The notes under the pieces: model-generated
Databases searched by the model: none
What the model was told of the DNA's origin: nothing
What the model saw: the letters and a program-made list of their open reading frames with translations, nothing else
Translations under genes and position numbers: made by a program
Assembly: GCA_014729205.1 (NCBI GenBank)
Contig: WJKG01000001.1
Coordinates: 1 to 11,214, forward strand
Reading direction: 5' to 3'
From: a candidate division GN15 bacterium
GTDB lineage: Bacteria; Zixibacteria; MSB-5A5; GN15; FEB-12
Length of the DNA stretch: 11,214 bases
Part shown: piece by piece, positions 1-5,749 of the stretch
How the letters are laid out: each line of letters starts with the position of its first letter
Numbering within the stretch: the stretch's first letter is position 1

Positions 1-150
1 GCAATGGGTATCGACCGTTTGGTGGCGCAGTCGGCGGTTCGCTTCTCGCTCGGCCGGTCAACTACCCGGCAACAACTCGACTACGTCATTGAGAAACTAC
101 CACCGATTGTAGAACGGCTGCGTGCCATGTCGCCAACGTATAACCGATAG
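1..150 (+). CDS. Cysteine desulfurase (NifS/IscS family), C-terminal end, partial
   Basis: The first 49 codons form an open frame that enters from outside the window and ends at a TAG at 148-150. The residues A-V-R-F-S-L-G-R followed by T-T-R-Q-Q-L-D-Y, and the end E-R-L-R-A-M-S-P, match the C-terminal small domain of NifS/IscS-type cysteine desulfurases. In that family the S-[VA]-R-[FI]-S-[LF]-G-R segment is highly conserved and proteins commonly end near L-R-x-M-S-P. These PLP enzymes take sulfur from cysteine as an enzyme-bound persulfide for tRNA thiolation and iron-sulfur cluster assembly. The PLP lysine and the persulfide cysteine lie upstream, so they cannot be checked here. mnmA follows after 77 bases on the same strand, so this enzyme is the likely sulfur donor for it, as YrvO is for MnmA in Bacillus. 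Family assignment is fairly secure. The exact subtype (NifS, IscS or YrvO) is not determinable from this fragment. Confidence 0.88.
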   Translation, partial: AMGIDRLVAQSAVRFSLGRSTTRQQLDYVIEKLPPIVERLRAMSPTYNR

Positions 151-227
151 CACTCGAGACGCAAGGGTAGCACGCTCTCGTACTTGCCTGAGTCCTGTTA
201 CTTGATTGAAGTAGGGAAGAGATAGTC
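151..227 (+). other. Short intergenic region between desulfurase and mnmA
   Basis: These 77 bases separate the desulfurase stop from the mnmA start. An imperfect inverted repeat (CGAGA at 155-159 and TCTCG at 176-180, loosely extendable by GC/GC with a bulge) could form a weak hairpin. No T-run follows, so I do not call it a terminator. No recognisable -35/-10 pair was found. The short gap and shared strand fit cotranscription of the two genes. Confidence 0.4.
213..221 (+). promoter_or_regulatory. Ribosome binding site of mnmA
   Basis: The purine-rich stretch AGGGAAGAG lies 6 bases before the ATG at 228. It is a reasonable Shine-Dalgarno-like sequence and supports that start over the in-frame ATG eight codons later, which would cut into the beta strand preceding the P-loop. 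Confidence 0.5.
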
Positions 228-1346
228 ATGTCCAAACGAGTCCTGGTCGCCATGTCCGGCGGTGTCGATTCTTCGGTCGCCGCCTTTCTGCTCAAAGAGC
301 AGGGATATGAGGTCATCGGTGCCCACATGAAACTGTGGGACTATGTCGATGTCGGTGGGGACATCTATAAGGACGGACGCTGTTGTACGCTCGATTCTAT
401 TACTGATTGCCGGATGGTCTGCGATGCTATCGATGCCCCCTTCTATGTCATGAACTTCTCCTCCCACTTCCGCGAGACCGTGATCAACGACTTCGTCTCA
501 GAATACCGGGCGGGACGCACACCCAATCCCTGCGTCCGCTGCAATAAGGATGTCAAATGGTCGGCCTTCTTAGACAAGGCCCGTCAACTCGGGTGTGACT
601 ACCTGGCAACGGGACACTATTCGTACGTGGAAAAGCACCGCAGCGGCCGCTGGACCATCCGTAAGGGCGTCGATGATTCCCGCGACCAATCCTATGTACT
701 CTGGGGCCTGTCGCAGGATGCCCTCGCTATGACGCTCATGCCCCTTGGCGGCATGAAGAAGACCGAGGTCCGCGAACTGGCTGCTCGTTACAACTTGCGA
801 ACCGCTGCCAAGGCCGAATCGCGCGAGATTTGCTTCGTCGCTGACAATGACTATCGCCGCTTCCTTACCGAATGGGAAGCCAAGCGCGAGCGCCGATTCG
901 AGCCGGGGGACATCATTCATAGCGACGGTCGGGTGCTCGGACAACACCAGGGCACCGCGTTCTATACACTCGGCCAGCGACGAGGCCTGGGCATCGCCCA
1001 CCCGACACCACTCTATGTCAAAGAAATCGACCCCGACACCAACCGCGTGGTCGTCGGAGACGACGCCGAACTCTACGCCACCGATTTTGATGTCACGGGC
1101 GTCAACTGGATGGGCGTCGACATGCCCGACCAGCCTGTCCACGCTCTTGTCAAGATCCGTTACCTCCATGAACCGAAGATGGCCGAAGTGAGCCCCATCG
1201 ATTATCGCTCGGTACACATCCAATTCGATCAACCACAGCGCGCTATCACTCCCGGCCAATCAGCCGTGTTCTATGACAACGATGTCATCCTGGGCGGCGG
1301 CATTATCGACAGTGTCGACAACCCCAACTCCCTAAACGACTTGTAG
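228..1346 (+). CDS. mnmA: tRNA-specific 2-thiouridylase MnmA (three-cysteine, CxxC type)
   Basis: MnmA activates U34 of tRNA-Lys, -Glu and -Gln with ATP and replaces its 2-oxygen with sulfur, in the cytoplasm. The 372-residue length is normal for the family. The N-terminal ATP-pyrophosphatase loop S-G-G-V-D-S-S is at residues 10-16, M-K-L-W at 34-37, and the P-N-P-C-V-R-C-N-K motif at 99-107. T-G-H-Y is at 128-131, R-D-Q-S-Y at 152-156, and the second catalytic-loop motif S-R-E-I-C-F at 198-203. The central domain carries L-G-Q-H-Q-G, and a C-terminal beta-barrel follows. Cys102, Cys105 and Cys202 form the CxxC...C set; in the E. coli protein the first of these is Asp. Further cysteines at 52, 53, 61 and 65 are also present. 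The gene lies directly downstream of a cysteine desulfurase, its probable sulfur donor. The start is supported by a Shine-Dalgarno-like sequence and by the family's usual N-terminus. Identification is very secure. Confidence 0.97.
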   Translation: MSKRVLVAMSGGVDSSVAAFLLKEQGYEVIGAHMKLWDYVDVGGDIYKDGRCCTLDSITDCRMVCDAIDAPFYVMNFSSHFRETVINDFVSEYRAGRTPNPCVRCNKDVKWSAFLDKARQLGCDYLATGHYSYVEKHRSGRWTIRKGVDDSRDQSYVLWGLSQDALAMTLMPLGGMKKTEVRELAARYNLRTAAKAESREICFVADNDYRRFLTEWEAKRERRFEPGDIIHSDGRVLGQHQGTAFYTLGQRRGLGIAHPTPLYVKEIDPDTNRVVVGDDAELYATDFDVTGVNWMGVDMPDQPVHALVKIRYLHEPKMAEVSPIDYRSVHIQFDQPQRAITPGQSAVFYDNDVILGGGIIDSVDNPNSLNDL

Positions 1347-1450
1347 CGCTCAGCCATTTTAGTTGCGCCTCGGCCCCTATTTACGTTACGTGGCATCAAT
1401 GGGAACCGTCTGCTCTGAGACGCCCCTCTTGCGACCGGAGTATAACGTAT
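1347..1450 (+). other. Intergenic region between mnmA and the AsmA-like gene
   Basis: These 104 bases are the longest non-coding stretch in the window. A small inverted repeat, CGTCT at 1407-1411 and AGACG at 1418-1422 with a 6-base loop, is visible but lacks a following T-run. ACGTTACGT at 1383-1391 is a small palindromic element. TATAAC at 1441-1446 resembles a -10 box, but it is only four bases from the start codon and has no -35 partner. I see no convincing promoter or terminator, though the gap would be a natural place for one. Confidence 0.35.
1435..1440 (+). promoter_or_regulatory. Ribosome binding site of the AsmA-like gene
   Basis: CCGGAG lies 10 bases upstream of the ATG at 1451. 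It contains the GGAG core, and its distance is acceptable for a Shine-Dalgarno sequence. It supports the chosen start, which gives a classic short basic N-terminus (M-K-K-L-Y-R) before the membrane segment. Confidence 0.5.
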
Positions 1451-4309
1451 ATGAAGAAACTATATAGAATTCTCATCTGGGCTGTCGGTATCATCCTGGC
1501 TCTGTTGCTGGTGGCCGTCGTTCTTGTCCAATTGTTCTTTCCTGAAGAGAAAGCCAGGCAACTTGCCATCGAAAGAGGCAGCGCCGCCCTCGGCCGCGAC
1601 ATCGATATCGAATCCGTCGCTGTGAGTTTCTGGGGCGGTTTCGGCGTCGAGTTACAAAACGTCACTATTGCCAACGCTCCGGGGTTCGGCGATGAGCCCA
1701 TGGCCCGCGCCGCCGTCATTGATGTCAAGCTCAGCCTGTTGCCCCTGTTGACCGGTGAGGTAAACATCGACCGCCTCATTGTTGACAAACTCCGAGCCGA
1801 AATGATCAAACGCCCCAACGGCGAGAACAACTACACCTTCGCCGCCGCCGAAGAGAAAGTCCCGTCCCGGATGAAGGGCAAGGTCAAGCCCGAGGCCCAG
1901 GCAGCCGCCGCCACCGTCAGTTTCGATCGTCTGGAAATCAACGAGGGGCACGTCCGCTATCAGAATGACTCGTCCCGGCTTCTCTTAGATATGAAGAACC
2001 TCAGCCTGGCGACATCGCTATCCATACCCACCGAGGCCGTCTACCACTCGCAAGGGAGAGCTCTTGTGGAGACCCTCCTCGTGGTCAATGAGAAAGACAC
2101 ACTACCGCCACTAACGGTCGCCACTCGCCACCAGGCAGAGTTCGATCTGGGCAGCAACCGACTGACACTGCAGCAGAGCGAACTCACCGTGAACGGTCTC
2201 ACCTTCACCGCCCACGGCTCAGCCGAACTGGGCGGCAATGCTATCCTTGCCAGATTCAATGTGCAGTCGAATCAGATTGGCGCTCAGGACCTGCTCGACC
2301 TGCTGCCCCCCGAACGCCTCCGATCCGCCGGCGAATTCACGGCCTCCGGCGAATTGTCACTCGACGCTGACATCACTTACGATGAGACCACCATCGACAC
2401 GTTGCAGTACGCCGGCAGTCTCGAACTCTCCGATGCCACCCTCAGCCGTGAGGATATCCCGGGCGACCTTGAGATCGGCAGTGCCCTGATTGATTTCGAG
2501 ACCAATACACTCAGACTCAGCCTGCGCGAGGCGACATTCGATGGGCAACCACTCCGCGGACAAGTGTCAGTCGACAACTTCGATGATCCCCACGTCAATG
2601 GCGACCTCGCAGGCAAGTTGGACCTGGCCTTTGTACAACCATTCCTCAGCGGTCGCGCCGGCAGCCAGCTGTCGGGACAGCTCGACTTCGAACTGCAGTT
2701 CGCCGGCCAATTGGCCAACTACGAAAAACTCGACCTCTCCGGACAGGCGACAATACAGAACGGACGGTACGTATCGACGATGTTCCCGGAGCCCATTGAC
2801 ACGCTTGAACTCGACCTGTTCTTCGACAACGGCACCACCCGAATCAACAGCCTGCAAGCGATATCAAAGCGGGCTCGCTTCGAGGCTACCGGCCGCATCC
2901 AGAACATGATCCCGTACCTGCTGCTTGACTCCGCTGCCGCTGCCGACCTGTCACCCGAGATCGATGTCAATACCTCCGGCGAAGCGGATTTGTCGCTGGC
3001 CAACCAGTATCTCGCCGGTCAGTCTAATCCTGAGCTTACCGGCGACGCCGCCTGGGATATGACTATCAGCGGTGTCGTTACCGATCTCTCCAGCTTCGAA
3101 CCCCGTGGTACAATCGTTGTGCGCCAGGCAACCTATACCGATGATCTCCTGCCCGAGCCGATTGAGCGCTTCGATGCCGACCTTGTCGTCACCCGCGACA
3201 CGGTCACCATCAACCAGCTCGATGTTGTCTTTCCCTCCAGTGATTTGTCGCTTACCGGCAAACTGATCAAGCCGTTTCCGAATCTGCTGCCATTCGAGGG
3301 AATTGAGTACAACCGCTACCGCAAACCAAGTCTTGACTTCGAGCTGACGTCTAACCGTCTGAACACCGATAAGCTGTTCCCGGAGGCAGTCCCCGGCGCC
3401 GAGACGGAGCCCCCAACCGACACCACCACCCCCGATCAACCGACCACCACTACGCCGTCTCAACCCGTCGTCTCGCCGGTCATACTGCCCGACATCAACG
3501 GCCGCGGGAACATAACTGTGGACACGCTGATCTACTCGGAGATTGATTTCACGAACATCACCGCCAGGGTGCGTATCCAGGATCGCAAGATAGAGGTCTA
3601 TGAGGCCAACGCCAGCGTCTATGATGGTACCGTAACGGGTGGCACGACTATAGATCTCACCGATCCAACGGTGCCTGTCTACACCGGGCGTTTCCAGGCC
3701 GCCCAGATTCAAGCCGAAGGGTTCTTCCGCCAGTTCACTCCTCTATCAGATCAGGTAACAGGGAAGATGAACTTCAATGGTACGTATGAAACAACCGGAA
3801 CCGAGAAAGCCGAACTCAAGCGCTCGCTGAAACTCGATGCGGACCTGAGTATGCGCGACGGCCAGTTCGAAGCCTCCAACAGAACATACAAGATCATCAA
3901 CGGTATTGCCAGGGAAGTGGGGGAGAGCATTGACCGCACCCAGAACTTCAAGGACCTCGATACCGACATCAAGGTAGAAGACGGCAAGGTCAAGGCCGAT
4001 CGCCTCAAGACGAGTCTGGGTAACATGGGCGACCTGGAACTCGATGGGTACTACGGATTCGATGGTAGTGTCGACTACACCGGTAGCATTCTGCTTTCAC
4101 AGAGCTGGTCCGAGAAAATCCTCAAGAACGACATTATTGGCGGTCTGGCTGACATTCTCTCCGGCGGCTCTACTGAGCGTCTGAAGCTACCCCTCTTCAT
4201 CTCCGGTTCTATCGATAATCCCTCTGTCGGCATCGATCTCAAGTCGGTCGGGAAGGATGCTGCCGGTGGTATGCTCAACAATCTCAAAGACCTGCTGCAG
4301 AAGAAATGA
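1451..4309 (+). CDS. AsmA family inner-membrane-anchored periplasmic protein
   Basis: The 952-residue protein begins with a basic end and one hydrophobic segment (about residues 7-30), which should anchor it in the inner membrane with the rest in the periplasm. Residues about 33-130 have the AsmA N-terminal signature: A-L-G-R-D-I-D-I, then G-V-E-L-Q-N-V-T-I, then N-A-P-G-F-G-D, then L-L-P-L-L-T-G-E with I-D-R-L-I-V. A long region of alternating beta-strand pattern follows. A Pro/Thr/Glu-rich linker at about 650-680 precedes a C-terminal AsmA-like region containing Y-D-G-T-V-T-G-G and Y-K-I-I-N-G-I-A-R. Relatives (AsmA, TamB, YhdP, YdbH) are beta-rich bridge proteins implicated in phospholipid transport to the outer membrane and in outer-membrane homeostasis, so the gene implies a diderm cell. 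The specific paralogue and its cargo cannot be told from sequence. It ends 35 bases before the ABC permease and may share its transcript. Confidence 0.9.
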   Translation: MKKLYRILIWAVGIILALLLVAVVLVQLFFPEEKARQLAIERGSAALGRDIDIESVAVSFWGGFGVELQNVTIANAPGFGDEPMARAAVIDVKLSLLPLLTGEVNIDRLIVDKLRAEMIKRPNGENNYTFAAAEEKVPSRMKGKVKPEAQAAAATVSFDRLEINEGHVRYQNDSSRLLLDMKNLSLATSLSIPTEAVYHSQGRALVETLLVVNEKDTLPPLTVATRHQAEFDLGSNRLTLQQSELTVNGLTFTAHGSAELGGNAILARFNVQSNQIGAQDLLDLLPPERLRSAGEFTASGELSLDADITYDETTIDTLQYAGSLELSDATLSREDIPGDLEIGSALIDFETNTLRLSLREATFDGQPLRGQVSVDNFDDPHVNGDLAGKLDLAFVQPFLSGRAGSQLSGQLDFELQFAGQLANYEKLDLSGQATIQNGRYVSTMFPEPIDTLELDLFFDNGTTRINSLQAISKRARFEATGRIQNMIPYLLLDSAAAADLSPEIDVNTSGEADLSLANQYLAGQSNPELTGDAAWDMTISGVVTDLSSFEPRGTIVVRQATYTDDLLPEPIERFDADLVVTRDTVTINQLDVVFPSSDLSLTGKLIKPFPNLLPFEGIEYNRYRKPSLDFELTSNRLNTDKLFPEAVPGAETEPPTDTTTPDQPTTTTPSQPVVSPVILPDINGRGNITVDTLIYSEIDFTNITARVRIQDRKIEVYEANASVYDGTVTGGTTIDLTDPTVPVYTGRFQAAQIQAEGFFRQFTPLSDQVTGKMNFNGTYETTGTEKAELKRSLKLDADLSMRDGQFEASNRTYKIINGIAREVGESIDRTQNFKDLDTDIKVEDGKVKADRLKTSLGNMGDLELDGYYGFDGSVDYTGSILLSQSWSEKILKNDIIGGLADILSGGSTERLKLPLFISGSIDNPSVGIDLKSVGKDAAGGMLNNLKDLLQKK

Positions 4310-4344
4310 CTGGCTAACAGGATGATTGCCCACGTGTAAACCAT

Positions 4345-5031
4345 ATGGACTGGCTTGCCACACAGTTTGCGATTCTTGCCGACATCTTCTATTACCTCAT
4401 CCAGGTCGTACACTGGACGCTTCTCATTAGCATTGCCGCCTACGCTCTCGCAGTGATATGTGGTCTCGTCTTTGGTATCGCCCGTATCTGGCCCAGCCGA
4501 CCCGTGCGATTGATGGCCGGGGCCTACATCAATGTCCTGCGAGGCGTGCCGCTCCTGGTCCTCATCTTCTTTGTGTACTTCGGCCTGGGCCAAATCATCA
4601 ATCTGGATCGCTTCGTGGCCGGTGTGATTGCCGTCGGCGTCTGCTATGGAGCCTACATGGCCGAGATCTTCCGCTCCGGGATTCAGGCTATCGACTATGG
4701 CCAGCACGAGGCCGCCAAGGCCCTCGGCATGACCCGGTGGCAAACCCTGCGTCACATAATTCTCCCGCAGTCGGTGCGCATCGTCGTGCCGCCGGGGGCC
4801 AATGAGTTCATCGCCTGCCTGAAAGACTCCTCCCTGGTGTCAATCATAGGCCTGCGCGAACTCACCCGCGCCGGACGGGAATACGCCTCGCAGCACTTTC
4901 TGGATTTTCAAACCTGGCTCATGGTAGGCCTGATCTACCTGGCCCTTACCCTGACCCTTACCCGAGTGGTGCGATGGGTCGAACAGCGCGTAGCTATCAG
5001 TGGATATGGAAGCGCCCGACACAATCATTGA
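4345..5031 (+). CDS. Polar amino acid ABC transporter permease (HisM/GlnP type)
   Basis: This 228-residue integral membrane protein forms the channel of a type I ABC importer for polar amino acids or similar small solutes. Hydrophobic segments lie at about 20-46, 56-81, 89-110, 150-170 and 190-212. The family motif R-G-V-P-L-L is at 66-71. The cytoplasmic EAA loop, which docks on the ATPase, starts E-A-A-K-A-L-G-M at 122-129 and is followed by I-L-P-Q-S-V-R. K-D-S-S-L-V-S further on is also typical of this family. The ATG at 4345 is the first start after an in-frame TAA at 4315-4317. No good Shine-Dalgarno is close (AGGA at 4319-4322 is 22 bases away), so translation may be coupled or weakly initiated. 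The 3' end overlaps the ATPase gene. No substrate-binding protein gene is adjacent, and the exact substrate is unknown. Confidence 0.93.
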   Translation: MDWLATQFAILADIFYYLIQVVHWTLLISIAAYALAVICGLVFGIARIWPSRPVRLMAGAYINVLRGVPLLVLIFFVYFGLGQIINLDRFVAGVIAVGVCYGAYMAEIFRSGIQAIDYGQHEAAKALGMTRWQTLRHIILPQSVRIVVPPGANEFIACLKDSSLVSIIGLRELTRAGREYASQHFLDFQTWLMVGLIYLALTLTLTRVVRWVEQRVAISGYGSARHNH

Positions 5032-5749
5032 AATCAAGGGTATAACCTGCCGCTTCGGTGACATGGCGGCCATCGACAATCTGTCCCTGTCCGTACGCAG
5101 GGGAGAAGTTGTCGTCATAATCGGTCCCTCCGGTTCAGGCAAGTCAACTCTGCTTCGCTGCCTCAATGCTCTTGAGGAAATCCAGGAGGGGGAAATTATC
5201 ATTGATGGTGTCAAGCTGGACCACACTCACAAGCAAGTGCACAAGATTCGTCTGGAGATCGGCATGGTCTTCCAGCAGTTCAACCTGTTTCCGCACTTGA
5301 CTGCCAGGGAGAACATCAGCCTCGCCCAGCGTGTCGTCCGCAAACGTACCCGCACCGAGGCGACCCAAATCGCTCATGATCTGCTGACAAAGGTCGGCCT
5401 GGCTGACAAAATCGACGCCCACCCCGCCCAGCTTTCTGGCGGGCAGAAACAGCGCGTTGCCATCGCGCGCGCTCTGGCCATGAACCCCAAGGTGATGATG
5501 TTTGATGAGGCCACTTCCGCCCTCGACCCCGAGATGGTGGGCGAGGTGCTCGAGGTCATGAAGAGCCTGGCCGCCGATGGAATGACCATGCTTGTCGTCA
5601 CTCACGAAATCGGCTTTGCCCGCGAGGTCGCCGATCGCATAGTCTTCATCGACTCCGGGCGGGTCGTAGAAATGGGTCGCCCGGAAAACATCCTCAACAA
5701 TCCCGCCAATCCCCGCACCCGTGACTTCCTCGCCAAGGTGCTCTCATGA
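5000..5749 (+). CDS. Polar amino acid ABC transporter ATP-binding protein (GlnQ/HisP type)
   Basis: This is the cytoplasmic ATPase that powers the permease encoded just upstream. All nucleotide-binding motifs are intact: Walker A G-P-S-G-S-G-K-S-T at residues 42-50, Q-loop Gln92 in V-F-Q-Q-F-N-L-F-P-H, signature L-S-G-G-Q-K-Q-R at 145-152, Walker B V-M-M-F-D-E at 165-170, D-loop S-A-L-D at 173-176, and switch His202 in V-T-H-E. The 249-residue length and the F-N-L-F-P-H segment are typical of the polar-amino-acid subfamily. The listed start is a GTG at 5000 (32-base overlap with the permease gene). An in-frame ATG at 5006 (26-base overlap) is at least as plausible, and neither has a clear Shine-Dalgarno. 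The overlap implies translational coupling and a matched pair. The stop overlaps the next start in an ATGA arrangement. Confidence 0.95.
   Translation: MDMEAPDTIIEIKGITCRFGDMAAIDNLSLSVRRGEVVVIIGPSGSGKSTLLRCLNALEEIQEGEIIIDGVKLDHTHKQVHKIRLEIGMVFQQFNLFPHLTARENISLAQRVVRKRTRTEATQIAHDLLTKVGLADKIDAHPAQLSGGQKQRVAIARALAMNPKVMMFDEATSALDPEMVGEVLEVMKSLAADGMTMLVVTHEIGFAREVADRIVFIDSGRVVEMGRPENILNNPANPRTRDFLAKVLS
5735..5740 (+). promoter_or_regulatory. Ribosome binding site of the M1-like gene
   Basis: AAGGTG ends 5 bases before the ATG at 5746 and lies inside the last codons of the ATPase gene. Good spacing favours that ATG over the in-frame ATG at 5758. Confidence 0.5.

Noticed and set aside
155..180. 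Hairpin CGAGA/TCTCG after the desulfurase gene as a terminator
   Set aside because: The stem is short and imperfect with no T-run after it. Its position between two functionally linked genes argues against termination.
570..1259. Long minus-strand open frame (229 codons) opposite mnmA
   Set aside because: It lies entirely within the securely identified mnmA. It has no recognisable family motif and is explained by codon bias on the other strand.
1363..1383. TTGCGC and TATTTA as a promoter for the AsmA-like gene
   Set aside because: The spacing between the boxes is 9 bases, far from the usual 16-18, so this is likely chance.
1407..1422. Inverted repeat CGTCT/AGACG as an intrinsic terminator for mnmA
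   Set aside because: The stem is only five base pairs and no T-run follows; CCCCTCTT is not a convincing tract.
2951..3712. Minus-strand open frame of 253 codons opposite the AsmA-like gene
   Set aside because: The translation is Gly/Val/Asp/Arg-rich, as expected for the reverse of a GC-rich gene. It has no domain pattern, and the + strand frame has clear AsmA features.
4075..4755. Minus-strand open frame of 226 codons spanning the AsmA-like/permease junction
   Set aside because: It runs opposite two well-supported genes and has no coherent domain. The His/Asp-rich look is a shadow effect.
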